A stretch of 34,547 nucleotides of DNA from Bacillota bacterium (GCA_021792935.1 JAJYTS010000011.1:1-34547), one strand, 5' to 3'. Positions 1-9,464 are shown, counted from the first letter of the stretch. Numbers and translations: made by a program. The notes: generated by a model from the sequence alone, not told the origin.

Positions 1-1
1 C

Positions 2-292
2 GATCTCGCCAGTCCCGTGGTTTTGCTAACTTATCAAACGGCGAATCAAAGTGTGCTTGTCGTTACGGAATCTAAACGGAAGACATTCAAGCCTCCCGCC
101 CGGCTGACGATGATAACCGAGATGGCGGGTACATTGCACGTTCAAGTGGGGACGATGCCAGATGGTCAAGAACTGGCAGCTTTGACTCTAGGCAAAACCG
201 CTTTAGTGGTGGAAGGGCCGGTTAATGGTGTGGATGCTCTCATTAATGGGTGGGCAAATGCCAATGAGGCCTCGCTATCGCCTTCCCCATGA
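2..292 (+). CDS. Unknown protein, 3' end only
   Basis: The reading frame is open to the left edge of the window and ends at a TGA just before the GHMP kinase gene. A GTG at 17 could be a start, but no ribosome site precedes it, so this is more likely the tail of a longer gene. The visible part (about 96 residues) has no membrane segment or motif I recognise; it alternates short hydrophobic and polar stretches as a small beta-rich domain would. Its stop lies 17 bases before the likely start of the kinase, so the two are probably co-transcribed. No function can be given. Confidence 0.5.
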   Translation, partial: DLASPVVLLTYQTANQSVLVVTESKRKTFKPPARLTMITEMAGTLHVQVGTMPDGQELAALTLGKTALVVEGPVNGVDALINGWANANEASLSPSP

Positions 293-309
293 TTGATGGG
301 GGGATGAGA

Positions 310-1206
310 ATGGCACGATTAGCCTGGGGATTTGCCACGGGGACGTTCGGTGAACTGGTGCAGGGGCAGATTGGTCCTGATCCATTTTTAATTACGCTTC
401 CGATTCCGTGGGGTGCGCGCGCCGCGTATTGTCATGTACCTGGACAGCCTCTGCAGGTGTGGCCGGAGCATCGCGTCAAAGCGCTTGGCGCGGCAAAGAC
501 GCTACTGGAATCTTGGGGAAAGAGTCTTGAGGGTGTTCTAATCATTTACTCCACTCTCCCTATCGGTAAAGGCATGGCTTCCAGTTCGGCTGACATTGTA
601 GCGGTCTGTCGAGCACTGGCGGCTTTTTTTGGAAGGGAGATACCGGCGGGGGACATCGCCCGGGTCGCGTCCGCGATTGAGCCCACCGACGGCATTATGT
701 TTCCCGGGGTTGTGGCGTTTAATCCGCTACGGGGAGTGTTGCTGGAGCGCTTAGGTATGGCTCCTCCCGCAACCATTGTGGGGGTATTGGGGTTTGGCGG
801 CGTCAATACGGTCGACCGCCACGAATCGCGCCAAGAGTACAGTGTTATTCACCAACAGCGGCTTCGCCAAGCGCTGGGCTACGTGCGCCAAGGGGTGGAA
901 AGGCGGGATGTGCGTCTATTGGGACTTGCTGGCCGCATATCCGCAGAAGTTGACTACGAGCGGGGAGCCGATGCCTCTGTTGCCGACCTCATTTGTCTGG
1001 GAGAGTCGGAAGGGGCAGGGGTCATTATCGCGCATAGCGGCACTGTTCGCGGTTTATTATTGCCTGGTTCCACTCCGGCAGGCACGGTGCGGCGTTTGCG
1101 GCAAAAGCTCTGGGCGTTGGATGCGGGGCCGGTGTACCGAATTCCAGTTCTTACCGCGCCGCTTTACACACTATCCGGCCGAGGAGACGCAATCCAAGAA
1201 ATTTAA
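310..1206 (+). CDS. GHMP kinase, PduX-like (L-threonine kinase type)
   Basis: This is a GHMP-superfamily small-molecule kinase of about 298 residues. It has the N-terminal substrate motif WGFATGTFGELVQGQ and the glycine/serine-rich ATP loop PIGKGMASSSADI, both very close to PduX, which phosphorylates L-threonine for the aminopropanol arm of cobalamin synthesis. The C-terminal half holds the expected GVIIAHSGTVRGLL stretch. I chose ATG 310 because a run of six G at 298-303 sits at good ribosome-site distance; in-frame ATGs at 289 and 304 are alternatives. No other cobalamin gene is visible here, so the threonine substrate is inferred from family resemblance only. Confidence 0.8.
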   Translation: MARLAWGFATGTFGELVQGQIGPDPFLITLPIPWGARAAYCHVPGQPLQVWPEHRVKALGAAKTLLESWGKSLEGVLIIYSTLPIGKGMASSSADIVAVCRALAAFFGREIPAGDIARVASAIEPTDGIMFPGVVAFNPLRGVLLERLGMAPPATIVGVLGFGGVNTVDRHESRQEYSVIHQQRLRQALGYVRQGVERRDVRLLGLAGRISAEVDYERGADASVADLICLGESEGAGVIIAHSGTVRGLLLPGSTPAGTVRRLRQKLWALDAGPVYRIPVLTAPLYTLSGRGDAIQEI

Positions 1207-1388
1207 GCGGACGCCCGCCCAAGGCCATGCCACACCGCGGCCGGTTTGGATGGCGTTGTGAGGACCATGGAGGCGGGCTGGTGCAAGTTTCCAGTGCTGG
1301 GGGAGGATTTTTAGCGTATGCTGTCGAAATTGGCTCGTTAAAGGATGATGTGGAACGCGATTCATGGCCGCGACCGGGAGGGAAATTG

Positions 1389-2729
1389 GTGAAACGGGGT
1401 TGGAAGATTGCTTTGCTGGCGGCTGCTGGAGTGGCAACAGCCGGTCCGCTTACATACGCCTCCACGCTACAGCAGCTTCAGCAACAGGAACAGCAGGCTC
1501 AGCAGCAATTAGCGGCTGAGCAGCAAAAGTATAATCAAACGCAGAAAGCCATTGGTCAGACAGAGAGTGCAATGAATCAGTTGAATCAAGACCTGGCGTC
1601 CGCCAAAGCGCAAATTGGTTCTACCAGCGCTCAAATTCAGTCAACCCAGGCTCACATTCACACTACCCAAAGCTTATTGCACAGTACCGAGTCCCAACTT
1701 TCCCGGACCGAGGCTCAGTTGGCCACAACAATGCGCGATTATCGCCAAACGACAACGCTACTAATTAAGACGAAAAAAAATTTGGCCTACGAGGGGCAGT
1801 TGTTGTCGGGCCAGTTGCAGCTCATTGAGGAGCGCGGGTCAATCGGGTATCTTGACGTCGTGTTAGGAGCTCATTCATTTTCCGACTTTATAAGCCGCGC
1901 CCAGCTGCTGGGTCAGGTTGCTTCGGCCGCAGCGCATGAAGTGCAGATTATTAAAGGGGAAGAATCGGCCTATTCCCTGGAACAAAGCAATTTAAATCGA
2001 GAAAAGGTTTTCTTGAATGATGCTCGGCGTTCCATTCTACAACACAAGAATCTTCTTGCCAGCGAACAGGGACTCCTGGTGCGGGAACATCAACATGCTG
2101 TTGTTTTGCAGGCGCAGGCTGTTCAGGAGGCCTCGACGGTGTCGTCCGGGTTGGCACAGCGGCAGCAACTCATGACCCAACTTCAGCAGCAGCGCGGTCA
2201 ACTTGCCTCGGGAATGTCCCGTCTGCAATCGCGAATCGCGGGATTGGTGTCCCAGATTCAATCCTTATTGGGCCAATTTAATTCGGGCGGATTAACCCGA
2301 CAGGCTTTGTACAAGGCTTTAGTTCCCTTGGTGACGCCTATCGCGCAACAATGGAATGTGCCCGTGCCTTTGGTTATTGCCGTAATTACTGTGGAATCAG
2401 GAGGCAACTCACAAGTGGTGAGCAGCGCGGGCGCCATTGGCCTTATGCAGGTGGAACCCGCTACCGCTCAAGATATCGCGGCGGCCGTTGGCTTATCCCC
2501 AGCGACGGTGATGCAGGATCTCTACAACCCCTCCGACAATGTGGAGCTGGGGACGTACTATTTGCATTATTGTCTTGGCTTATTTGGAGGCAATGACGCC
2601 TTGGCGGCTGCCGCTTATAATGCCGGTCCTGGGGCCGTGGACAAGTACGGCGGCATCCCGCCGTATCCTGAAACACAGCAATATGTGGCGGACGTGATGT
2701 CTCTCTACAGGCTGTATTCTACCTATTAG
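1389..2729 (+). CDS. Secreted lytic transglycosylase with N-terminal coiled coil
   Basis: The protein (about 446 residues) starts with a signal peptide (KRGWKIALLAAAGVATAGPLTYAS). A long glutamine-rich coiled coil follows, to roughly residue 320, like the N-terminal part of EnvC/CwlO-type cell-wall proteins. The C-terminal 120 residues form an SLT goose-lysozyme-like domain: VITVESGGNSQVVSSAGAIGL with the catalytic Glu in VESGG, then GLMQVEP and AAYNAGPGAV. It should cleave peptidoglycan glycan strands outside the membrane. GTG 1389 is chosen because GGGAGG lies just upstream and the signal peptide begins there; the open frame back to 1227 has no such support. Its 3' end overlaps the convergent membrane-protein gene by about 11 bases. 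Confidence 0.85.
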   Translation: MKRGWKIALLAAAGVATAGPLTYASTLQQLQQQEQQAQQQLAAEQQKYNQTQKAIGQTESAMNQLNQDLASAKAQIGSTSAQIQSTQAHIHTTQSLLHSTESQLSRTEAQLATTMRDYRQTTTLLIKTKKNLAYEGQLLSGQLQLIEERGSIGYLDVVLGAHSFSDFISRAQLLGQVASAAAHEVQIIKGEESAYSLEQSNLNREKVFLNDARRSILQHKNLLASEQGLLVREHQHAVVLQAQAVQEASTVSSGLAQRQQLMTQLQQQRGQLASGMSRLQSRIAGLVSQIQSLLGQFNSGGLTRQALYKALVPLVTPIAQQWNVPVPLVIAVITVESGGNSQVVSSAGAIGLMQVEPATAQDIAAAVGLSPATVMQDLYNPSDNVELGTYYLHYCLGLFGGNDALAAAAYNAGPGAVDKYGGIPPYPETQQYVADVMSLYRLYSTY

Positions 2730-3312
2730 GAGATTGTGGGCGGCCTAGCAGCACGCTTGTGAGAAACAGAAAAAGCGCTTCGACCAAAGCCCATTTCGAG
2801 GCGGCCGCGAATGCCAGCAGCAGGGACACCGCGGAAAGAATCTCCACTCCTGGCGCCCGCTTGTCGCTGAGATTGTGGGATGCATAAATGGCGGCGGCCA
2901 ATGACAGGGCGGCTGCCAGCCAGCGTTCCATGAGGATGATGTGGTATGAGGGCGGCAGATAGTGCATAAGGTAGACGCTATTCAAGGCTATTCCCGCCGC
3001 GGAAAGAATTATGGGGAATAACCGCTGTTTATGCATGGCGGTTGCTGCCAAGCTTAGGAATGAGAATAACGCGGGGAGAAGCAGCGCCGCCCAAATTCGG
3101 TTCCACAGGTAGTGATGTCCCAGTAATCCTGGAATGGGCAATTCATGAGATAAGCGGGGAACGGCCACCCAAAACTGCACCCAGGTAAAGACCATGAGAG
3201 GCAGGCGCAAGTCTAAAGGCCGCTTCGTGTTCCTCAGTCCTTTCATAGGCTGGATGTCGCTAGTTTCCCCGCCTCTTTCCCGCGTAAGACCGAGGATGAC
3301 TCTTTTTTGCAA
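2719..3312 (-). CDS. Multi-pass membrane protein of unknown function
   Basis: About 197 residues with some five hydrophobic spans (for example IWAALLLPALFSFLSLAATAM and LFPIILSAAGIALNSVYLMHYL) and short loops. No conserved catalytic motif is visible and I do not recognise the family. The TTG at 3312 is the outermost start and has no clear ribosome site; an ATG at 3246 is an alternative that removes a charged 22-residue leader. The gene is divergent from ftsH and convergent with the lytic transglycosylase, so it is transcribed alone. Confidence 0.6.
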   Translation of the reverse strand: MQKRVILGLTRERGGETSDIQPMKGLRNTKRPLDLRLPLMVFTWVQFWVAVPRLSHELPIPGLLGHHYLWNRIWAALLLPALFSFLSLAATAMHKQRLFPIILSAAGIALNSVYLMHYLPPSYHIILMERWLAAALSLAAAIYASHNLSDKRAPGVEILSAVSLLLAFAAASKWALVEALFLFLTSVLLGRPQSPNR

Positions 3313-3357
3313 ATTTACGTTACACTGTCATTAGAATAGGGCTATGGAGAGGACGGT

Positions 3358-5166
3358 TTGGTCATGCAGAATCGGTGGCTTCGGGGGCTCTTGACCATCG
3401 TGTTTGTGGTATTGGTTGTCTCGCTGCTGATGGAGTTTTTTAACGCTCCTAGTCAATCTGTCAGCCAGACGCCGTACAGCACATTGGTCCATGCCATCGA
3501 TAAGCATCAGGTTTCGTCGGCAACGGTGGACCCGTCAACCTACAATGTATTCTGGGTGTCCAAAAGCGGGGGCCATTATGCCACGGTATACAGCCCTGGT
3601 TCCACCAGTGCCGTTAGTCAGCGGTTAAACACCCATGGTGCCGTCGTCAGCATCAATAAGCCGGCCGGATCAGGTATATGGCTCACTGTCGTCGGTGATG
3701 TGCTTCCTCTTATTTTAGTGGTCGGACTGCTTTATTTCTGGATGCGGCAAAGTCAAGGTGGAAACCGGATGATGTCTTTTGGCCGCTCACAGGCGCGATT
3801 GGTGGCGGATAATCAGGCGCGGGTCACCTTCAAGGATGTAGCCGGCGTCGAAGAAGAAAAGCAGGAATTAGAAGAAGTGGTGGACTTCCTGCGCAATCCT
3901 AAGCGCTATTTAGAGATGGGAGCACGCATTCCCAAAGGAATTTTGCTGTTTGGCCCCCCCGGAACTGGGAAAACGCTACTAGCCCGGGCGGTGGCTGGAG
4001 AGGCGGGCGTGCCGTTTTTCACGGAGAGCGGTTCGGGCTTCGTGGAAATGTTTGTGGGCGTGGGTGCGTCGCGCGTTCGTGATTTGTTTGATCAAGCCAA
4101 GAAAAACGCTCCCTGCATTGTTTTTATTGATGAGCTGGATGCGGTGGGGCGCATGCGGGGAGCCGGCTATGGCGGCGGCAACGATGAGCGTGAGCAGACC
4201 CTGAACCAGCTTTTGGTGGAAATGGACGGTTTCGGCGTTAATGAGGGCATTATCCTGATGGCGGCTACCAATCGCCCGGATGTGCTTGATCCGGCTTTAT
4301 TGCGTCCAGGACGGTTCGATCGGCAAATTGTGGTGCACCCCCCCGACTTGGCTGGACGTGAGCAGATATTGCGGGTGCATATCGAGAACAAGCCGTTGGA
4401 TAAGGATGTGGAGCTTGGAGTAATCGCGAAGCGTACGCCAGGGTTCACGGGGGCTGACCTAGCCAATTTGGCCAATGAATCCGCGTTGTTAGCGGCTCGC
4501 AACCGGCAGCGCCGCATCACCATGGCTAATCTGATTGAAGCCACAGAGCGGGTTATGGCTGGACCTCAAAAGAAAAGCCGGGTGATTACAGATTTTGAAA
4601 AGCGCGTGGTGGCTTTTCATGAATCTGGCCATACCTTGGTGGGCATGTTAGTCTCTCATGGCGATCCCATTCATAAAGTGACCATTGTCCCGCGCGGCAT
4701 GGCGATGGGGTATACCTTGCCGGTTCCGGAAGAGGACCGCTACCGGATAACGCGTGAGCAATTTTTGGATAAGGTGGCTATGTCGCTGGGTGGACGGGCG
4801 GCAGAACAAATTGTTTTCGGGGAGATTTCCACTGGGGCTAGCGATGATTTGGAAAAGTCGACCAAGATGGTGCGGCAAATGATTATGGAGTATGGCATGA
4901 GTGAAGAGCTGGGCCCCTTAACGTACGGGCGGCGTCAGGATGCGGTTTTTCTAGGTCGGGAATTGATGCGCTCACGCGACTACAGTGATGAGGTCGCTTC
5001 AAAAATAGACCGGGCCATCCGGCATGTCATCATGGAGCAATATGAGCGGGCCAAGAGCATATTGCTGCAGCATCGGCAGGTATTGAACCGCATTGCCCTG
5101 ACACTGATTGAAAAGGAGACGCTGGAATCGGATGAATTGCAAGCTATCTTGCGAGCGGCGACATAA
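3358..5166 (+). CDS. ftsH: ATP-dependent zinc metalloprotease FtsH
   Basis: This membrane-anchored AAA+ protease degrades unassembled or regulatory membrane and cytosolic proteins. Two N-terminal membrane segments (about residues 9-26 and 110-127) bracket an extracytoplasmic domain. The AAA module follows, with Walker A GPPGTGKT (K205), Walker B FIDELD (D258, E259) and the second region of homology ending LLRPGRFDR. The zinc site is HESGH (H421, H425), with D497 in the GASDDLE motif as third ligand. Length (602) is normal. Walker B reads DELD where DEID is usual, and HESGH replaces the common HEAGH; both are mild. The start is TTG 3358 or ATG 3364, both downstream of GGAGAGGA at 3346-3353. 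Confidence 0.97.
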   Translation: MVMQNRWLRGLLTIVFVVLVVSLLMEFFNAPSQSVSQTPYSTLVHAIDKHQVSSATVDPSTYNVFWVSKSGGHYATVYSPGSTSAVSQRLNTHGAVVSINKPAGSGIWLTVVGDVLPLILVVGLLYFWMRQSQGGNRMMSFGRSQARLVADNQARVTFKDVAGVEEEKQELEEVVDFLRNPKRYLEMGARIPKGILLFGPPGTGKTLLARAVAGEAGVPFFTESGSGFVEMFVGVGASRVRDLFDQAKKNAPCIVFIDELDAVGRMRGAGYGGGNDEREQTLNQLLVEMDGFGVNEGIILMAATNRPDVLDPALLRPGRFDRQIVVHPPDLAGREQILRVHIENKPLDKDVELGVIAKRTPGFTGADLANLANESALLAARNRQRRITMANLIEATERVMAGPQKKSRVITDFEKRVVAFHESGHTLVGMLVSHGDPIHKVTIVPRGMAMGYTLPVPEEDRYRITREQFLDKVAMSLGGRAAEQIVFGEISTGASDDLEKSTKMVRQMIMEYGMSEELGPLTYGRRQDAVFLGRELMRSRDYSDEVASKIDRAIRHVIMEQYERAKSILLQHRQVLNRIALTLIEKETLESDELQAILRAAT

Positions 5167-5174
5167 GCGTAACG

Positions 5175-5204
5175 AAAGCGGCCCCGAAATTGGAGCCGCT
5201 TTTC
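5175..5204. terminator. Bidirectional intrinsic terminator
   Basis: An eight-base arm AAAGCGGC (5175-5182) pairs exactly with GCCGCTTT (5195-5202), with extra CC/GG pairing inside. The T run serves ftsH and the A run serves the convergent gene, whose stop codon lies at the edge of the hairpin. Confidence 0.85.
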
Positions 5205-5488
5205 TATTTGGGCCACACTAAGCCTAAATTGTAGGGCGTGATAAGCCGAATGCCGTCTTTGCTGTTGGGCAGAGGCATCCGCTTCAATGCCCGTTCGCAC
5301 AAAATATCCAAGATTACTTCGGGCGGCCTTGGATCGTCTTCAATAATGGATTTCAAGGCTTCTCGGTTAACCGATACGATAGCCTCGCCGCAACTTGCTT
5401 GATCCACGTCCACGGTGATCCATTCGTCGTTCGGGGCGGTTGGCTGAACTCTTATCGCCACGAGCATCCCCCATCCGGTTGCGCTCAA
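5204..5488 (-). CDS. Small protein of unknown function
   Basis: About 94 residues, soluble, acidic in the middle, with no membrane segment or cysteine cluster; I do not recognise it. The context favours a real gene: it converges on ftsH and shares the bidirectional terminator at 5175-5204. The start is uncertain. ATG 5488 opens the frame, while ATG 5467 would begin at MLVAIRVQP, where a beta strand appears to start. The C-terminal LITPYNLGLVWPK is the most hydrophobic part. Confidence 0.55.
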   Translation of the reverse strand: MSATGWGMLVAIRVQPTAPNDEWITVDVDQASCGEAIVSVNREALKSIIEDDPRPPEVILDILCERALKRMPLPNSKDGIRLITPYNLGLVWPK

Positions 5489-5587
5489 TTTCCGCTAATA
5501 GACTATGCTCATTTTCCGAGTCTGGCAATGGGCAAATAGGTAAAAACCCCTGGGTACTTTGGGAGCCGTCTTAAGGGACATCCATGG

Positions 5588-5593
5588 TATAAT
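5588..5593 (+). promoter_or_regulatory. Candidate -10 box for the amino-sugar/glycan genes
   Basis: A perfect TATAAT lies 35 bases upstream of the TTG start at 5629. No good -35 box is present at 16-18 bases (GCCGTC at 17), so the promoter may be activator-dependent or of another type. Confidence 0.45.
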
Positions 5594-5628
5594 CGGGGCG
5601 CCGAGAGAACGCGAAATGAGGGGTTCGA

Positions 5629-7530
5629 TTGGTTAAACGGATTTATGTCTATCTTAAAATGCTTTTCTCCATGGTTATCGACGCGGCCCTCATTAATGTT
5701 TCCGTTTATTTGGCTTTATATTTGCGATTTAATACGCCTAAGATTCCTGCCCACGATATCGCCGCCTATTTTCACGTGGCGCCATGGTTTACTATCGGAA
5801 GCATTTCCATCTTTTGGTTTACCCGCATTTATCATCGCATGTGGCGATATGCCTCGGCTCGTGACGCCCAGGTGTTGGTATTCGCTATTTTGTCGTCCAC
5901 GCTAATTTTGGGGATTTCGCTGTTTCTCACCAAGACGGCTGATTATTCCCGGGCCACCTATCTGCTTTACACCGTTATTGCCATCGCCTTTATTGGCGGG
6001 TGGCGCTTTTTATTGCGGTCGTTCTACGATGTGCATTGGACATCCGTTCCTCGTGCCCAGCAGCGGGTGCTCATTGTCGGGGCGGGACAGGCCGGTCAGA
6101 TGGTGGCGCAAGAATTGTCACGGCATCCGGAAATGGGAGTGGCGGTTGGCTTTTTGGATGACGATGTGGAAAAGGTGGGGATGCAGGTTGCATCTCTTAA
6201 GGTGTTGGGCACCACGGCGGAAATTCGCACCATCAGCCGTGGCCAAGATGTTGATCAAGTGTTGTTGGCTATGCCGTCGGCGTCCGGCCAGGTTATACGC
6301 CCGCTGGTGGAGCAGTGTCGGGATATCGGGATTAAAGTCCGGACCTTGCCGGCTTTAAACCAAATGATCGGAGGACAAGTTTCCGTTCATCAAATTCGCG
6401 ATGTGGAGATACAGGACTTGCTGCAGCGGGAGCCCGCCGACGTAGATTTGGGGGAAATTGTCGGCTATCTAACGGGACGAACTGTCATGGTGACAGGAGC
6501 CGGGGGTACCATTGGCTCAGAATTGGTGCGGCAAGTGTCGCCGTTTGGGCCTAAAACGTTGTTGCTGGTGGGGATCGACGAAACTGATATTTTTGAGATA
6601 GATCGGGAAGTGCATAGACGGTTTCCGGATATTCCGACGGTGCCGCTTGTGGCGGATCTTCGTGATCGCGTCCGTCTGGCCAAAATTTTTTCCCGTTACA
6701 AGCCTCAGGTTGTCTTTCATGCGGCGGCTCATAAACACGTCCCTTTAATGGAGTCGCAGCCGGATGAAGTCATTTATAACAACGTGGGGGCATTATGGCA
6801 ATTGCTGGACCTGTCCAAGCGCTCCCAGGTGGAGACGTTTGTATTTGTGTCCAGTGATAAGGCCGTTAATCCCACCAGCGTATACGGAGCCACCAAGCGT
6901 GCCGGAGAGTTGTTGGTCCGCGCCTATGCCACTCATTCCGCCACCCGGTTTGTGACGGTGCGTTTTGGCAATGTGTTGGGCAGCCGCGGCAGTGTCGTGC
7001 CCATTTTCCAGCGGCAAATTCGCGCTGGCGGACCGGTGACCATTACCCATCCCGATATGATGCGTTATTTTATGACTGCCACGGAAGCTTGTCAGCTAGT
7101 CATTCAGGCGGGCTCTATGGGAAAGGGTGGGGAGGTTTTTGTTCTGGACATGGGCGACCCCATTAAAATTCTTGATTTGGCCAACAATTTGATACGATTG
7201 TCGGGCCTTCGCCCAGGCATGGATATAGAGATTGCTTTTACCGGTGTTAGGCCGGGCGAAAAGCTTTGTGAAGAACTTTTAACAGTGGAAGACCGCACTC
7301 GCGCCACGCATCATGAGCGCATCTTCGTGCATAACGAGGGAGCTTTTGACGGCCGTGCTGTTTTTAGCGCGCTGGAGGAACTCATCACCCGTGTGGAGAC
7401 AGCCTCCCCCGCTGAACTTAAGGCCTTGTTGAAAGCGGTGGTGCCGGAATATCAACCCAGCACCCCCGCCCCGGTTTTGCAGTCGGAACGTTGGCGCCCG
7501 TCGGAAAGGTCACGAGTTTTGCCGCGTTAG
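5629..7530 (+). CDS. Membrane nucleotide-sugar 4,6-dehydratase (PglF/CapD/EpsC-like)
   Basis: At 633 residues this matches the long membrane form of the FlaA1/CapD family, which converts UDP-GlcNAc to the 4-keto-6-deoxy sugar. It has four N-terminal membrane segments, a first Rossmann domain (VLIVGAGQAGQMVAQEL) and a second one with VTGAGGTIGSELV. The catalytic region is SSDK (S409, D410, K411) followed by VYGATKR (Y419, K423). PglF-type enzymes usually carry Met where Y419 sits, so this copy looks like a classical YxxxK enzyme. The TTG start follows GAGGGG at proper distance. An aminotransferase and a phosphoglycosyl transferase follow, which fits production of an amino-deoxy sugar for a lipid-linked glycan. 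Confidence 0.9.
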   Translation: MVKRIYVYLKMLFSMVIDAALINVSVYLALYLRFNTPKIPAHDIAAYFHVAPWFTIGSISIFWFTRIYHRMWRYASARDAQVLVFAILSSTLILGISLFLTKTADYSRATYLLYTVIAIAFIGGWRFLLRSFYDVHWTSVPRAQQRVLIVGAGQAGQMVAQELSRHPEMGVAVGFLDDDVEKVGMQVASLKVLGTTAEIRTISRGQDVDQVLLAMPSASGQVIRPLVEQCRDIGIKVRTLPALNQMIGGQVSVHQIRDVEIQDLLQREPADVDLGEIVGYLTGRTVMVTGAGGTIGSELVRQVSPFGPKTLLLVGIDETDIFEIDREVHRRFPDIPTVPLVADLRDRVRLAKIFSRYKPQVVFHAAAHKHVPLMESQPDEVIYNNVGALWQLLDLSKRSQVETFVFVSSDKAVNPTSVYGATKRAGELLVRAYATHSATRFVTVRFGNVLGSRGSVVPIFQRQIRAGGPVTITHPDMMRYFMTATEACQLVIQAGSMGKGGEVFVLDMGDPIKILDLANNLIRLSGLRPGMDIEIAFTGVRPGEKLCEELLTVEDRTRATHHERIFVHNEGAFDGRAVFSALEELITRVETASPAELKALLKAVVPEYQPSTPAPVLQSERWRPSERSRVLPR

Positions 7531-7714
7531 GCATCGTGGAGGACCTGGGCACTCGCGCGGCAAAAGGTCTTTCCCGGACGGGAAGTGGATACGTTAAATA
7601 GGGATCCGGCTATGGCATCGGCTATGTCACCCCCCGGCAGAGGCGATGCGGCCGGTCCTTATTTTCTTCGTTTCATTAGACGACGGTATGGTACCGTAAT
7701 GGGGGAGGGGTATC

Positions 7715-8866
7715 ATGACACGGTCGCGATTTTTGCCCTACAATCAACCCGAAGTGGGTGAAGAAGAGGCTCAAGCCGTGTCTGCGGTTATTCAATCGCG
7801 ATGGCTTACCCATGGGGATGTGACTCGGCGGTTTGAAGAGGCATTGGCGGCCCGGGTGGGGGTTTCTTCAGTGGTTGCTCTGTCATCCTGCACGGCGGCT
7901 CTTCACTTGGCACTTCTTGGCTATCATATTGGGGAAGGCGACGAAGTAATTACCACGCCAATGACGTTTGTCGCCTCCGTCAATGCCGTGATTCAAACAG
8001 GTGCCACCCCGGTTCTGGTGGATATCGATCCGGTTAGCGGCAATATCGACTTGAACGCAGTGGCCGAGGCTATTAATTCCAGAACCCGAGCCATTCTTCC
8101 CGTGCATTACGGAGGGCACCCGGTGGATATGGCCCAATTGAATGGTATCCGGGACACTTATCATTTGGCGGTGGTGGAAGATGCCGCCCATGGGCTGGGC
8201 AGCTTTTCTGGCGGTCAACCTCTCGGCAGCTTTGGCAACCTTACCGCCTTTTCGTTTTATGCCACCAAAAATTTAACCACCGCGGAAGGCGGCGCCCTGT
8301 GTGTGGAAAATGCCGAAGTGGAGCAAGAGGTTCGTGCGCTCTCTTTGCATGGAATGACCCGCAACAGTTGGAATCGCTATCAGCGGGGCGGTTCCTGGCA
8401 GTATGACGTGACGGCCCTGGGCTACAAATACAATATGAGTGATGTGCAGGCGGCCTTGGGGCTCGTGCAATTAAAAAAGCTCACCGCTATGCAGTCCAAA
8501 CGCGCGGCGTTGGCGCAGCGTTATCAGGAGAAGCTTTCATGCCTACCCCTTCAGCTTCCAGGCACAGAGGGGCATTCCTGGCATCTTTATTCTGTAGGTC
8601 TTGACCTTAAACGGATTCGCGGTGATCGCAATGATGTGATCGACGACCTGCGTCAGGCAAACATTGGCACTTCCGTGCATTTTATTCCTATTTATCGCCA
8701 TACTTATTATCGGTCGCGCTTTGGTTGGGGCGCAAATGATTTTCCCCATACGGAAGCGTTCTTTCAGGGCCGTATTTCTCTCCCCTTATATCCCTCAATG
8801 ACGATCGAGGATGTGGACGATGTCGCGCACGCGCTGGATGACAGCTTGAGCGCCCGCCGGGTGTGA
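7715..8866 (+). CDS. PLP-dependent sugar aminotransferase (DegT/DnrJ/EryC1 family)
   Basis: The product (383 residues) should transfer an amino group to a keto-sugar nucleotide, the natural next step after the dehydratase upstream. It shows the family pattern SSCTAALHLALL near residue 58, the cofactor-ring motif VVEDAAHGLGS, and the PLP lysine K185 in FYATKNLTTAEGG. Length and order match PglE/PseC-type enzymes. ATG 7715 is preceded by GGGGGAGGGG. The stop is four bases before the next start, so translation with the phosphoglycosyl transferase is probably coupled. The exact sugar cannot be told from sequence alone. Confidence 0.93.
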   Translation: MTRSRFLPYNQPEVGEEEAQAVSAVIQSRWLTHGDVTRRFEEALAARVGVSSVVALSSCTAALHLALLGYHIGEGDEVITTPMTFVASVNAVIQTGATPVLVDIDPVSGNIDLNAVAEAINSRTRAILPVHYGGHPVDMAQLNGIRDTYHLAVVEDAAHGLGSFSGGQPLGSFGNLTAFSFYATKNLTTAEGGALCVENAEVEQEVRALSLHGMTRNSWNRYQRGGSWQYDVTALGYKYNMSDVQAALGLVQLKKLTAMQSKRAALAQRYQEKLSCLPLQLPGTEGHSWHLYSVGLDLKRIRGDRNDVIDDLRQANIGTSVHFIPIYRHTYYRSRFGWGANDFPHTEAFFQGRISLPLYPSMTIEDVDDVAHALDDSLSARRV

Positions 8867-8870
8867 GGCG

Positions 8871-9464
8871 ATGGGACTGGCAAGGGTGGTCAAGCGGTTT
8901 TTTGACATTGTGGGGGCGGCCGCTTTATTGATTCTTTTTTCGCCTTTGTTGGCATTGGTGATAATCGTGGTGCGTCGCGACTCGCCGGGACCGGCAATTT
9001 TTCGTCAAACGCGAATTGGCCTCCATGGGGCGCCCTTTCAACTCTTTAAAATTCGCACCATGCGATTAGGGGCCGAGTCCGCGTGGGCAGCCCCGGACCC
9101 CCATAATTTTTCCCGCTATGTCTTTCAAGTCCCGCACGATGCCCGAATCACGAAGCTTGGTGGATTCTTGCGGGCGACATCCATTGACGAGTTGCCTCAG
9201 TTGGTGAATGTTCTTAAAGGCGAGATGTCCTTAGTTGGTCCACGGCCGGAGATTCCAGGGATGGTGGCCCTTTACACGCCCGAGATGCATCGCCGTCATG
9301 ACATGCGGCCAGGAATGACGGGATTGGCTCAGATTTCCGGGCGGGGCGCACTAACTACGGGCGAAATATTGTCTTATGACCTCCAGTATTGCCAGTCATG
9401 GACCCTTAAGTTAGATTTCTGGATTTTATGGCGAACAATGTGCCAGATATTTAGGGGACAATAG
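8871..9464 (+). CDS. Small phosphoglycosyl transferase (PglC-like sugar transferase)
   Basis: This 197-residue protein is a minimal monotopic phosphoglycosyl transferase that moves a phospho-sugar to polyprenyl phosphate on the inner membrane face. One N-terminal re-entrant hydrophobic segment is followed by DSPGPAIFRQTRIG, the catalytic Asp-Glu pair in IDELPQLVN, and MSLVGPRPE, all hallmark motifs. With the dehydratase and aminotransferase it makes a PglF-PglE-PglC-like set; an acetyltransferase like PglD is not seen nearby. A second, larger enzyme of this kind is at 21387-22790. Confidence 0.93.
   Translation: MGLARVVKRFFDIVGAAALLILFSPLLALVIIVVRRDSPGPAIFRQTRIGLHGAPFQLFKIRTMRLGAESAWAAPDPHNFSRYVFQVPHDARITKLGGFLRATSIDELPQLVNVLKGEMSLVGPRPEIPGMVALYTPEMHRRHDMRPGMTGLAQISGRGALTTGEILSYDLQYCQSWTLKLDFWILWRTMCQIFRGQ

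Noticed and set aside
776-1261. 161-codon frame overlapping the GHMP kinase gene
   Set aside because: It is a shifted frame of a clearly conserved kinase gene, with no ribosome site and an unlikely residue composition.
3307-3337. Possible ftsH promoter TTGCAA and TAGAAT
   Set aside because: The spacer is 19 bases and the -35 weak, so the call is not supported enough to list.
7683-7697. Short palindrome ACGGTA/TACCGT before the aminotransferase
   Set aside because: Six-base arms are too short to stand out from chance and no partner site was found.
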